Part shown: positions 9,984 through 19,755 of the stretch, one piece after another
Layout: every line of letters starts with the position of its first letter
Position numbering within the stretch: the first letter of the stretch is position 1
Source: Bacteroidota bacterium
Lineage (GTDB): Bacteria; Bacteroidota; Bacteroidia; Chitinophagales; LD1
NCBI GenBank assembly: GCA_947476645.1
Contig: CANJRM010000008.1
Location: 1 to 64,000 of the forward strand
Length of the DNA stretch: 64,000 bases
Direction of reading: 5' to 3'
The notes under the pieces: model-generated
The model's input: only the letters and a program-made list of their open reading frames with translations
Database searches by the model: none
Told to the model about the DNA's origin: nothing
Translations under genes and position numbers: made by a program

Positions 9984-11150
9984 TTAAAATTTCACAGAGA
10001 GCCCAAGCCCGAACTGCTCAAAGATTTGAAGTTTGTTGTAGCCCTTCACTGTGTTGCCCGCTAAATCTTTATCGGTAATTCCATCCGGACCCTTTTTGTT
10101 GGTGTCGTTGTTGCGCACATCAATAGGTACCTGGGCATTATATTGATAAACAAATTTGCAGGAGAGTGTTGCGCTGAGCCATTTGTTCACCTTAAACACA
10201 ATATCGTTTTCCCATTTCACCACCGGAATGTGTTTGGTGGTCAGCTTAACGGTATCTGCGCCAACGGTGTTCAATGTAGAATTATACGAAGGCAAATACT
10301 GGTTGTAACTGTCGTTCAAATAAGCTCCGAAAACATTCAAGTGCGATTTCCAGTTTACGTTCTTGACAATGTCTTTTTGAAAAAGCAAGTCCAACTCCCA
10401 TCCCAATTCGCCCATAAAAGCGGAGCCTTTCTTCAAACCGAATCTTGTTTCGTCAACGTTGTTATAGTACACATCCGTAAATTTTCCAGTTGGTAAGGTG
10501 TCCATACTTCTGCCAGGATTGTCTTTTGTTACAAAAGTCATTTTGCCTTCTACCGGAGAGAAAAACAACGTGAAATAATCCTTCGGTTTCCATGTTAAAC
10601 CCGGACCAATGGTCAACACAGCTGGTGCAGCAAATTTTGAAACTGTATATCTTCTGAATCCGCTATTAGTTGTATCGGTCAACGAGTAATCGTAGCTCGG
10701 TGTAATCTGCGTTTCAAATCCAAGTCGTGCAGAAACGTAGAGAGATTTCGAAACCTCATAACCCAAGGATGTTTTAATGGCAAACACATCTATGTTCTTT
10801 TGCAAATTACTCTTCGCAAGGGCTCTGCTTCGGATTAATCCATTAGCTACCATTCCCCATTTCGCATCTAAACTGTTGTCCCAAATCATTTTGCCTTTTT
10901 TATAATTAGCATACAAGCTTGCGTTTAGCAGAAAGGCAAAGTTGTTGTTCCCTCCAGGTCCCCATTGGTAAAGAGCTGTTTGGCTAACGGTAACTCCAAT
11001 AAAGCCGCCAATTCTCCATGTAGAATCGCTGACGTAAATGCCTTCGCCACCCAATATAAACTTTGGTCTTTTTTTAACGTGAGTAGAGTCTTGCGCCATA
11101 GTTGCACCCGCAATCATTAGCAGTGCAGAGAGTAGAATTGTTTTCTTCAT
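9984..11150 (-). CDS. DUF3078-like outer-membrane/beta-barrel protein
   Basis: Signal peptide; WRIGGFIGVTVSQTALYQWGPGGNNNFAFLLNASLYANYKKGKMIWDNSLDAKWG. Confidence 0.75.
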   Translation of the reverse strand: MKKTILLSALLMIAGATMAQDSTHVKKRPKFILGGEGIYVSDSTWRIGGFIGVTVSQTALYQWGPGGNNNFAFLLNASLYANYKKGKMIWDNSLDAKWGMVANGLIRSRALAKSNLQKNIDVFAIKTSLGYEVSKSLYVSARLGFETQITPSYDYSLTDTTNSGFRRYTVSKFAAPAVLTIGPGLTWKPKDYFTLFFSPVEGKMTFVTKDNPGRSMDTLPTGKFTDVYYNNVDETRFGLKKGSAFMGELGWELDLLFQKDIVKNVNWKSHLNVFGAYLNDSYNQYLPSYNSTLNTVGADTVKLTTKHIPVVKWENDIVFKVNKWLSATLSCKFVYQYNAQVPIDVRNNDTNKKGPDGITDKDLAGNTVKGYNKLQIFEQFGLGLSVKF

Positions 11151-11402
11151 AAGAACATATTTTGTTTCGAGTCAAAAATGTTTTTACTGCGTTAAAAACA
11201 CAACCTAGTTTTGAACAAAAACAGGTTTTGGTAGCATATTTTTGAGTACGCATCATTTTATTAAAAATTTTTCCGACTGGAAATCAAACAGTTAAACATG
11301 GACTTTGTAAAAACATAGTAGTGTGTGTTGCATAATACCGTTTAATAGATGTATCATTGCATCGTCAAGTAGTTGATTAAACAAACTCTAAAATAAAATA
11401 TC

Positions 11403-11756
11403 ATGAAAAAAACAATCACCACAACGCTATTCATCACCACTTACTTTTTGTTGATGAGCACATTCGGAATAATTGCAGCCGTTCCGGGTAATGTAGAAAA
11501 AGCAGCTAAAGAAAATGTGCGCAGAGAAATTATGCGCAACATCACTTGTCCTGAATATGTAACCGAAAACAACGAAGCCAACGAAGTAAAAGCCATTGTA
11601 TCGGTTGATGAAAAAGGAAAGGTGAGTTTATATGAAATCAATTCGGCTAATACTCAATTGAAAAATTATGTAGAGCAATCGTTGAAAGAAATGAATTTGA
11701 AAACAGCAGTGCCCACTGAAAAATTTGTACTCGTGGTGAAGTTTCGTGTAGTGTAA
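11403..11756 (+). CDS. small secreted hypothetical protein
   Basis: Signal peptide, coding-like composition, followed by terminator. Confidence 0.65.
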   Translation: MKKTITTTLFITTYFLLMSTFGIIAAVPGNVEKAAKENVRREIMRNITCPEYVTENNEANEVKAIVSVDEKGKVSLYEINSANTQLKNYVEQSLKEMNLKTAVPTEKFVLVVKFRVV

Positions 11757-11768
11757 ATCAAAAGCACG

Positions 11769-11801
11769 CGGAGCTGGCATGAACCGGCTCCGCAATTTTT
11801 A
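11769..11801 (+). terminator. Rho-independent terminator
   Basis: GCGGAGC TGGCATGAACCG GCTCCGC AATTTTT. Confidence 0.75.
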
Positions 11802-11825
11802 AACAAAAACTAAAATCAAAACAGC

Positions 11826-12167
11826 ATGAACATAGAAAACACAAAAGCGCAAATGCGTAAAGGAGTGCTTGAGTTCTGCATTCTCTCAATTATGTCGGAT
11901 GGTGAGCATTACCCGACAGAAATTATCGAACGCATGAAGAAAGCCGAGTTGTTAGTAGTGGAAGGAACGTTGTATCCTCTTCTTACCCGATTGAAGAATG
12001 ACGGATTGCTTTCGTACCGTTGGGAAGAATCTACTTCGGGTCCTCCAAGAAAATATTTTACCCTGACAGAAGAGGGCAAAAAATTTCTGGTAGAACTTTT
12101 AGCAAGCTGGAAAGAGCTGACCGATTCGGTAAACGACATTATTAAACAAACCAACAAAAACTTATAA
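11826..12167 (+). CDS. PadR family transcriptional regulator
   Basis: RKGVLEFCILSIMSDGEHYPTEIIERM...EGTLYPLLTRLKNDGLLSYRWEES..GPPRKYFTLTEEG. Confidence 0.92.
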   Translation: MNIENTKAQMRKGVLEFCILSIMSDGEHYPTEIIERMKKAELLVVEGTLYPLLTRLKNDGLLSYRWEESTSGPPRKYFTLTEEGKKFLVELLASWKELTDSVNDIIKQTNKNL

Positions 12168-12170
12168 GCG

Positions 12171-13991
12171 ATGAGAAAGACATTAAACATAAACTTAGGC
12201 GGCATTGCATTTATCATTGATGAAAATGCCTTCGAACTGCTTCATAATTATTTAGAAGCTTTGAAAGCAAAATTCAAAAGCGAAACGGAACGCGATGAAA
12301 TCATCAACGATATTGAAGCGCGTATTGCTGAAATGCTCAATCAGAAATTAGGTGACCGCAAAGAAGTGGTGAGTATTGATGATGTGCAATATGTAACCAG
12401 TCAAATGGGAAGACCTGAAGACATTGCAGGTGAAGAAAGTTCTGCCACTGAAAACACTTCTGGCAACACAAGTACTTCAACAACTTATACTTCAAACGCT
12501 CCGGTTAAGAGAAGATTATTCCGCGACCCGGATGATGCGAAGGTGGGTGGAGTTATTTCGGGCTTGTGCCATTACTTTGGTATCAACGACCCTGTTTGGG
12601 TTCGCTTAGCAGTAGTCATTCTTTGCTTCGTGAGTTTCGGAACTATGATTCTGATTTATTTTCTGCTCTTGATTGTAATTCCTAAAGCATATACATCGGC
12701 TGAAAAGTTACAGATGAAAGGTGAGCCGGTAAATATTTCGACCATTGAAAAAGAAATTAAAGATGCGGCCCACCGCACTGGTGAGTCGCTAAATAATTTG
12801 AGAAATGAGGACGGCTTTCTTTCTAAAATCGGTCATCTTATTGTTACCCTATTCACAGTATTCGCAAAAATAGTTGCAGGCTTTATCATCTTCATAGGGC
12901 TGGTGGTTTTGTTTGCGCTCATTGCCGGAATGCTGGGGGTTTCTATTGCGGGGAATGTTTTGTTTACCGAAGCGCCTAAGCTTTTAGTAGATAATCCGCA
13001 CACGATCACGCTCTTTTATATTGGCATTGTGCTCTTTATTGCAGCACCGGTTATTGCAATTATTTACGCAGCTCTTCGCGCTATACTTGGAGGAAGAGGA
13101 AGAGCGCCCTGGTTGAAATGGACTTTACTTGGTGCGTGGTGGATTGGTGTTTTCTTAATTGGTTATGCGGTAATTGAAAACATTGGAAACTTTGGTTCGT
13201 CAGGAACTAAGCTCGACCGCTTTGCTTTAATGCAGCCAACCAATGGAAATATACAGGTGCAGTTGACCGATTCGGTGGGTAATCCCATTTTGCCCGAGGA
13301 AGATGAAACCGACCAGGATGTGCAAGTTGGTTTTCACGGAGTGTTTATTAATGGCGTTGACTTTAAAGATGCGGCAAGTATTAATGTAGGTAAACCCGAA
13401 TTGCAATTAGCCGCTTCGCCAAACGATTCTTTTTATGTAGATAAAATAATTACCAGCCGTGGCAAGTCGAAAACCGATGCGATTAAAAACACAGAATATG
13501 TGCGTTATAATTTCAGCCAAAAAGATTCTGTATTGAATTTGCCTGCGGTAGCGTGGTTAGATAAAACCGGAAAATACCGTGCGCAGAATGTGCGCATACG
13601 TTTGTCAATTCCCGAAGGAAAGCATTTGAGTTTTGGTGATAATATTGACAAGTGGGTAGCTACTGTAAAGGGTGATAGAAATTATGACGACACTTATTTT
13701 GCGCACACTACCTGGACAACCGAAGGCGGAAAGGTAAAATGCCTGGTTGGTGAAAATCACTTTAACGGGGAGAAAGATGAGGTGCTTACTGAAGACATAA
13801 GTTCTGAGGAGAAAGATGGCAAGAAGCTGAAGAAGCAAGTGAGAATACTAAAAGAGAAAAGTGACGAGCTGCAACATGAGGCCGATAAGTTACAGGAAGA
13901 TGCCGACAAGCAAGTGAAGAAAGGCGAGAAGAAAATCATTAAAATTGAAAAGCATTTAGACGATAAAGACAAGTCGAAAGAAGATTATTAA
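12171..13991 (+). CDS. PspC domain membrane protein
   Basis: RRLFRDPDDAKVGGVISGLCHYFGINDPVWVRLAVVIL; multiple TM helices; overlaps PadR operon. Confidence 0.9.
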   Translation: MRKTLNINLGGIAFIIDENAFELLHNYLEALKAKFKSETERDEIINDIEARIAEMLNQKLGDRKEVVSIDDVQYVTSQMGRPEDIAGEESSATENTSGNTSTSTTYTSNAPVKRRLFRDPDDAKVGGVISGLCHYFGINDPVWVRLAVVILCFVSFGTMILIYFLLLIVIPKAYTSAEKLQMKGEPVNISTIEKEIKDAAHRTGESLNNLRNEDGFLSKIGHLIVTLFTVFAKIVAGFIIFIGLVVLFALIAGMLGVSIAGNVLFTEAPKLLVDNPHTITLFYIGIVLFIAAPVIAIIYAALRAILGGRGRAPWLKWTLLGAWWIGVFLIGYAVIENIGNFGSSGTKLDRFALMQPTNGNIQVQLTDSVGNPILPEEDETDQDVQVGFHGVFINGVDFKDAASINVGKPELQLAASPNDSFYVDKIITSRGKSKTDAIKNTEYVRYNFSQKDSVLNLPAVAWLDKTGKYRAQNVRIRLSIPEGKHLSFGDNIDKWVATVKGDRNYDDTYFAHTTWTTEGGKVKCLVGENHFNGEKDEVLTEDISSEEKDGKKLKKQVRILKEKSDELQHEADKLQEDADKQVKKGEKKIIKIEKHLDDKDKSKEDY

Positions 13992-14010
13992 ATAACCAAT
14001 CCCAACTAAC

Positions 14011-14742
14011 ATGAAATTTTTAATAGCCATTTTAATTATAGCAGCTATCTCTGCCATTGTAGCGGTATCTGCCTGCAACGGTTGCAACGGAAAGCGCGGC
14101 AACGGACATGTAATTAAGCAGGACCGCCCCATTACTTCATTCAGCAAAATTTCTATTGAAGGAATTTTTCCGGTGGTGCTTTCGCAAGATGGAGGACCGG
14201 AGTTTGTAAAAGTAGAAGCCGATGAAAATTTGCAGGAGTATATTCTTGTGCGAAACGATGGCGATGAGCTGGTTGTAGAAACCGAAGACAATGTTTCGAT
14301 TCGCAAATCGAAAAAGTTGAAGGTGTTTATCAATTTGAAAAACATAAGCGAGCTCAACTATAAATCGGTGGGCAGTTTAACTACCTCCGGAAAACTGAAG
14401 CTCGATTCGCTCGAAATAAATTCTGAATCGGTGGGCAAAGTTGATTTAGATATTGATGCAAAATTTTTGCGCGCAAATTTGAACTCAGTTGGTGTTACTA
14501 ATTTGCAAGGCATCGTTACCGAAGCTCGCATCAACAACAAAAGTGTGGGCGCGCTCAACGCTTACGATTTGAAAACACAAACCATCATGTTGCACAACAC
14601 TGCCCTGGGCAGTGCCGAAATTTATGCCGACAGTGCTTTCTTTATTCGGTCTTCGGCTATTGGCAATGTTTATTACAAAGGCAATGGTGAAGTGAAAGAA
14701 CTGAAGAGTGAAGGAATTGGGAAAGTGCAGAAGGCTGAATGA
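14011..14742 (+). CDS. DUF2807 / GIN-domain putative adhesin head protein
   Basis: ITSFSKISIEGIFPVVLSQDG...VETEDNV...beta-solenoid SVGxLxxxGKLK repeats. Confidence 0.82.
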   Translation: MKFLIAILIIAAISAIVAVSACNGCNGKRGNGHVIKQDRPITSFSKISIEGIFPVVLSQDGGPEFVKVEADENLQEYILVRNDGDELVVETEDNVSIRKSKKLKVFINLKNISELNYKSVGSLTTSGKLKLDSLEINSESVGKVDLDIDAKFLRANLNSVGVTNLQGIVTEARINNKSVGALNAYDLKTQTIMLHNTALGSAEIYADSAFFIRSSAIGNVYYKGNGEVKELKSEGIGKVQKAE

Positions 14743-14769
14743 TTTACCCTTTAGCAAACTAAAAAGGCA

Positions 14770-14831
14770 TTGTCATGCTGAGCTTGTCGAAGCATTTCCT
14801 TGAGGGAACCCTTCGACAAGCTCAGGGTGAC
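14770..14831. repeat. dispersed palindromic element, copy 1
   Basis: TGTCATGCTGAGCTTGTCGAAGCAT...CCCTTCGACAAGCTCAGGGTGACA; more copies at 17299, 34018, 42940. Confidence 0.9.
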
Positions 14832-14883
14832 ATGCGATGTCTATCAATAAAATTATTGCAAGAGTTTCTCTGTTAGTTGGTTG

Positions 14884-14916
14884 GTCCCTCGTACTTTTCA
14901 TACGGGGGACTTTTTT
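14884..14916 (+). terminator. Rho-independent terminator of PadR/PspC/DUF2807 operon
   Basis: GTCCCTCGTA cttttca TACGGGGGAC TTTTTT. Confidence 0.8.
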
Positions 14917-14924
14917 ATTTGCGC

Positions 14925-16466
14925 TTACCTTAACCCCTTTCTCCAGTCCACTTTCTCGCTCACCACTTCTTTCAATTTCTCAATCGAAATTCTTTCCTGC
15001 TGCATGGTATCGCGCTCGCGAATGGTAACGGTGTTGTCTTCTAAAGTCTGGTGGTCAATGGTAATGCAGTAAGGTGTGCCGAGTGCATCCTGTCTGCGGT
15101 AGCGTTTGCCTATGTTGTCTTTCTCTTCGTAGAAACATTTGAAATCCCACTTGAGCGAGTTAAACACTTCGTATGCTTTTTCACCCAGCCCGTCTTTTTT
15201 CATCAACGGAAAAACAGCAATTTGAACCGGTGCTAAAAATGGCGGAATAGAAAGCACTACACGCTCACTGCCATCTTCGAGCTTTTCATTTTTATAAGCA
15301 TTGCAAAGCACCGCCAAAATTGTGCGGTTCAATCCCACAGATGTTTCCACCACATAAGGAATATAACTCTCGTTGGTTTCGGGGTCGAAGTATTGCAACT
15401 TTTTGCCCGAAAACTCCTGATGGTTTTTCAAATCAAAATCGGTGCGGCTGTGTATGCCTTCAATTTCTTTAAACCCGAATGGGAAATTAAATTGAATGTC
15501 TACGGCAGCATCGGCATAGTGCGCCAGTTTTATATGATCGAAAAATTTCAAGCTCTCCTGCGCAAAACCCAATGAGCGATGCCACTTCATACGCGCTTCT
15601 TTCCAGGTATCGTACCATTCTTTCTGTGTGCCGGGACGCACAAAAAACTGCATTTCCATTTGCTCAAACTCGCGCGTGCGGAAAATAAACTGGCGCGCCA
15701 CAATTTCATTTCTGAATGCTTTACCCACCTGCGCAATTCCGAAAGGAATTTTTTTGCGCGAAGTTTTTTGCACTTGTAAAAAGTTGACGAAAATTCCCTG
15801 TGCTGTTTCAGGACGCAGATAAATGGTAGAGCTGTCTTCTGCCAGTGAGCCTACTTCGGTGCTGAACATTAAATTAAACTGACGAACCTCCGTCCAGTTT
15901 TTACTGCCCGAAACTTCGCAGGCAATTTCCAAATCAACAATGATTTGTTTCAGCTCTTCGAGGTTGTTATCTTCCAATGCTTTTTTGAAACGTGTTTCAA
16001 AAGCAACTAATTTTTCTTTACTGCGAATTACATTGGGATTAGTAGCCAGAAATTTTTCTTTGTCAAAAGCATCACCAAATTTCTTTTGTGCCTTTTCAGC
16101 TTCCTTTTCAATCTTGTCTTCAATTTTTGCAAGCGCATCTTCAATCAACACATCGGCACGATATCTTCTCTTCGAATCTTTGTTATCAATCAGCGGATCC
16201 ATAAACGCATCTATGTGTCCGCTCGCCTTCCACGTTTTTGGGTGCATAAAAATTGCAGCATCAAGCCCCACAATATTTTCATGCAGTTGTGTCATTGCCT
16301 TCCACCAGTATTCCTGAATATTTTTTTTCAGCTCCACACCGTATGGACCATAATCATACACAGCGCTTAAGCCGTCATAAATTTCACTCGATGGAAAAAC
16401 GAAACCGTATTCCTTACAGTGCGAAATAATTTCCTGAAACAGGTTTTGCGTATTCTCTTTACTCAT
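14925..16466 (-). CDS. glyS: glycyl-tRNA synthetase
   Basis: CKEYGFVFPSSEIYDGLSAVYDYGPYGVELK...LRPETAQGIFVNF...RREFEQMEMQFF. Confidence 0.95.
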   Translation of the reverse strand: MSKENTQNLFQEIISHCKEYGFVFPSSEIYDGLSAVYDYGPYGVELKKNIQEYWWKAMTQLHENIVGLDAAIFMHPKTWKASGHIDAFMDPLIDNKDSKRRYRADVLIEDALAKIEDKIEKEAEKAQKKFGDAFDKEKFLATNPNVIRSKEKLVAFETRFKKALEDNNLEELKQIIVDLEIACEVSGSKNWTEVRQFNLMFSTEVGSLAEDSSTIYLRPETAQGIFVNFLQVQKTSRKKIPFGIAQVGKAFRNEIVARQFIFRTREFEQMEMQFFVRPGTQKEWYDTWKEARMKWHRSLGFAQESLKFFDHIKLAHYADAAVDIQFNFPFGFKEIEGIHSRTDFDLKNHQEFSGKKLQYFDPETNESYIPYVVETSVGLNRTILAVLCNAYKNEKLEDGSERVVLSIPPFLAPVQIAVFPLMKKDGLGEKAYEVFNSLKWDFKCFYEEKDNIGKRYRRQDALGTPYCITIDHQTLEDNTVTIRERDTMQQERISIEKLKEVVSEKVDWRKGLR

Positions 16467-16536
16467 GGGCGCGAATATAAAAGATGAATCAGCATGTTAG
16501 AAAACAGAAGGTGCGCGTCTTTACTGCAATAAAAAA

Positions 16537-16560
16537 TCCGACCCAAATAAATGAGTCGGA
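16537..16560 (-). terminator. Rho-independent terminator
   Basis: TCCGAC..GTCGGA stem, T-run (AAAAAA on + strand) 3' on - strand. Confidence 0.75.
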
Positions 16561-16595
16561 CTTTCAAATTCCACTTTTCTTTAGGTGCTCAGTGC

Positions 16596-17096
16596 TTACT
16601 GCATTTTAATCACCATCGTATTGAATGGGTCATCGCCCATAATATATTTAATGCTCGCGTTGCTCTTTTCATCGCTTTCCATTGGCTGCAGAAAAATATC
16701 TGCATCTAAGTAAGTAGCCTGCTTATCAATATTCTTCACCACATAACGCTTATAGCCCGCTACTTTAAAAATTACGCGAACAGGTTCGCCCAATTCTTTT
16801 TTGTTTAAAGCAATGGCATAATTGCCCGCCTTGTCAACCGATGCCTGAATCAACTCCTCACCAAAACGGTCGAAATTAATTTTCGCATTGCCTATAGCTT
16901 TTCCTGTGGTAGCATCCACAATCTTTCCCGTTATCACTAACACATCGGGGTTAGTTACTGCGTGATTAGTTACTGCCTGCGGTCCCGCAGTCAAATTGTT
17001 TTCGCCTGTTGTTGACTTGTCTTGTGCTGAAACATTTCCAAACACAAAAACCAACAGGATGCCAACGCTGAGCGCTAGAATTGTTTTTGTTTTCAT
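16596..17096 (-). CDS. secreted protein with carboxypeptidase-regulatory-like fold
   Basis: Signal peptide; ITGKIVDATTGKAIGNAKINF...DKAGNYAIAL. Confidence 0.65.
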   Translation of the reverse strand: MKTKTILALSVGILLVFVFGNVSAQDKSTTGENNLTAGPQAVTNHAVTNPDVLVITGKIVDATTGKAIGNAKINFDRFGEELIQASVDKAGNYAIALNKKELGEPVRVIFKVAGYKRYVVKNIDKQATYLDADIFLQPMESDEKSNASIKYIMGDDPFNTMVIKMQ

Positions 17097-17298
17097 GACG
17101 TCCTCCTTTATTAAATGGTTATAAAATCAGGTAAGTAAAAATTTGTTGTGGAAACCCCTCCTGCAATGTTCAACCGCGAATTTCCTTATCCAGCGAATTT
17201 TCGCAACAAATATATACTAATAAAAACGCACGAAGCAGAAAAAGATTGTATTGCCGTTGTTAAAAAATGAAAAAACAAATTTGGTGGTGGTTGAAGAG

Positions 17299-17356
17299 AT
17301 GCTTCGACAAGCTCAGCATGACAAGCTACACTGTCACCCTGAGCTTGTCGAAGGGT
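17299..17356. repeat. dispersed palindromic element, copy 2 (arms in everted order)
   Basis: ATGCTTCGACAAGCTCAGCATGACAAGCTACACTGTCACCCTGAGCTTGTCGAAGGGTT. Confidence 0.9.
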
Positions 17357-17370
17357 TGTATTGACGAGTC

Positions 17371-19251
17371 TTAAAACGCCTGTAACTCTACCAGCTTTTT
17401 GTAGATGCCGTTCTTAGCCATTAAGCCAATGTGGTTGCCGCGCTCAGAGATATGACCGTCCTGCATCACAATAATTTCATCGGCATACTGAATGGTGGAA
17501 AGGCGATGTGCTACTATGATAGTGGTTCTTCCTTTCATTAGTTTTGTCAACGCATCCTGTACCGATTTTTCGGAGTTGGAATCAAGTGACGATGTAGCTT
17601 CATCCAAAATCAATATCGGTGGATTTTTTAGAACAGCACGCGCAATTGTCAATCGTTGGCGCTCACCACCGCTTAGCTTTCCTCCTCTGTCACCAATGGT
17701 GGAATCGTAACCATTCTCCATTTTCATAACGAAATCATGTGCGTTAGCAATTTTTGCCGCATCCATTACTTCTTCACGTGTAGCACCTTCCATTCCAAAA
17801 GCAATATTGTTGAGCACCGAATCGTTGAAGAGAATTGACTCCTGCGAAACCATTCCGAACAAACCACGCAAATCGTTCAGTTTATAATCGCGAATGTTTT
17901 TGCCGTCAATTAAAATTTCGCCTTCGCTTACATCATAAAAGCGCGGCAGCAAATCAACCATCGTTGTTTTTCCTGCACCTGATTGCCCAACAAGCGCAAC
18001 CACTTTGCCTTTGGTTATTTTCAAGTTTATAGCCTGAAGAATTTTTTTGTTGTCGTAGTTGTGATAGGAAAAGCCTACTGAACGATATTCAATTTCATTT
18101 TTGAATTCTTTAATAGCACTCGCATTTTCTTTTTCTGCAATTTTCACTTCTGCATCCAGCACTTCAAAAATTCGTTGTGCAGAAGCCAATCCTTTTCGAA
18201 TGTTGTACGAAGCCGATGAAAAATTTTTTGCAGGTGGAATCAACTGCGCAAACAAAACCATGAAGGCAATGAAAGTTTCCGCCTCTAAATTTTTCTGCAA
18301 CACAAGCGTTCCTCCAAAATAAAGCACCGTGCAAACAACCACCATCGCTAAAAACTCGGTAAGCGGGGAAGACAATTCTCTGCGCGTGGTGATTTCTCTG
18401 CTCAGTGAAAAAAATTCTGCATTCACTTTATCAAATTGTTTACGCATGAAGTTTTCTGCGTTGAACGCATGAATAATTCTCAAGCCGCTAAGCGTTTCAT
18501 CTATAATAGAAAGCAAACGACCCGAAACAGATTGCGCTTCCATAGATTGCCTCTTTAAACTTTTGCCCACTCTCCCAATGATTAAACCGGTAACCAACAA
18601 ATTGATTAAAACAAAGGCGGTAAGCTGCGGACTCAGCAAAAGCAGCGCACCTAAAAAGATGATAATGTTCAGCGGCTCTCGAACGGTTACCTCAATGAAA
18701 CTGATGATGCTGATTTCCACTTCTTTCACATCGTCCGTAAGGCGCGAAATCAAATCGCCTTTGCGCTCTTTAGAATAATATGAAAGCGGAAGCGACAAAA
18801 TTTTTGCATAAAGCTCATTGCGAATATCGCGCACCGAGCCGCTGCGAATGGGAGAAAGAAAATAAAGCGCAAGAAACCGAAACAGATTTTTTAGAAAAAA
18901 CAGAATAGCAATAGCTGCGCAAAATTTTATCAGTGCAACAACCTGTCCGCTATTCATTATCTCTTCGCTCAAAACATATTTCATGTAATCAATAAACCAG
19001 GTTGCGCTTAAGTGTAGTTCCGGCTTCGTTACAACTTTCGGAATTTTGTTGAACAGCAATTGCAAAAACGGAATTATCATCACTACAGAAAACAGGGAAA
19101 ACAAAACGGTGAGCACGTTGAACACAATGTTCAACAGCGCAAACGAAGAGTACTTGCGAACGTAAGAGAGAATGCGGAGAAGATTCTTCATGTGCTCAAA
19201 TATAGAATGATGAATGAAACGCGTGAAGGAGAAAAATATTTCGCCCGCCAT
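17371..19251 (-). CDS. ABC transporter ATP-binding/permease (MsbA-like)
   Basis: TM domain plus VALVGQSGAGKTTMVDLLPRFYD, LSGGERQRLTIARAVLKNPPILILDEATSSLD. Confidence 0.93.
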   Translation of the reverse strand: MAGEIFFSFTRFIHHSIFEHMKNLLRILSYVRKYSSFALLNIVFNVLTVLFSLFSVVMIIPFLQLLFNKIPKVVTKPELHLSATWFIDYMKYVLSEEIMNSGQVVALIKFCAAIAILFFLKNLFRFLALYFLSPIRSGSVRDIRNELYAKILSLPLSYYSKERKGDLISRLTDDVKEVEISIISFIEVTVREPLNIIIFLGALLLLSPQLTAFVLINLLVTGLIIGRVGKSLKRQSMEAQSVSGRLLSIIDETLSGLRIIHAFNAENFMRKQFDKVNAEFFSLSREITTRRELSSPLTEFLAMVVVCTVLYFGGTLVLQKNLEAETFIAFMVLFAQLIPPAKNFSSASYNIRKGLASAQRIFEVLDAEVKIAEKENASAIKEFKNEIEYRSVGFSYHNYDNKKILQAINLKITKGKVVALVGQSGAGKTTMVDLLPRFYDVSEGEILIDGKNIRDYKLNDLRGLFGMVSQESILFNDSVLNNIAFGMEGATREEVMDAAKIANAHDFVMKMENGYDSTIGDRGGKLSGGERQRLTIARAVLKNPPILILDEATSSLDSNSEKSVQDALTKLMKGRTTIIVAHRLSTIQYADEIIVMQDGHISERGNHIGLMAKNGIYKKLVELQAF

Positions 19252-19281
19252 TGTTTTTTACTTTTACCAAAAATTGAAAAC

Positions 19282-19737
19282 ATGGATTCGCGCAGACAAT
19301 TGAAAGTAGGTTCTGAAATTCAAAAAGCTTTTTCTGAAATACTAACCCGTGATGGCAAAGCTATTTACGGTAAAGCATTTGTAACCTTGACCAAAGTACG
19401 GGTAACTTCCGATTTAGGTTTAGCGCGTTTTTACCTCAGCGTTTTCAATACCGAAAACCCGGATGAGGTAGTTGAAAAATTCAACGAGCGCAAATTTGAA
19501 CTGAAAAGAAAACTGGTTGAAAAACTTCGCCATCAGCTGCGCGTAACCCCCGAAATAGAATTTTTCAGAGACGAAACGCTTGACTACGCTTTTCACATGG
19601 ATGAAGTTTTTAAGAAAGTGCATGAAGACGATGAGAGAATAAAGTTAGAAGCGAGTAGTGCGAAGCCCGAAGTAAAACCAAAGGCAAAACGGGTTACCAC
19701 AAAAACTAAAACTCCAACTAAACGAGTAAAGAAGTAA
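19282..19737 (+). CDS. rbfA: 30S ribosome-binding factor RbfA with basic C-terminal extension
   Basis: DSRRQLKVGSEIQKAFSEIL...VTLTKVRVTSDLGLARFYLSVF; start chosen at MDSRRQ. Confidence 0.88.
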   Translation: MDSRRQLKVGSEIQKAFSEILTRDGKAIYGKAFVTLTKVRVTSDLGLARFYLSVFNTENPDEVVEKFNERKFELKRKLVEKLRHQLRVTPEIEFFRDETLDYAFHMDEVFKKVHEDDERIKLEASSAKPEVKPKAKRVTTKTKTPTKRVKK

Positions 19738-19755
19738 CCAACTGTAAAACGGCAC

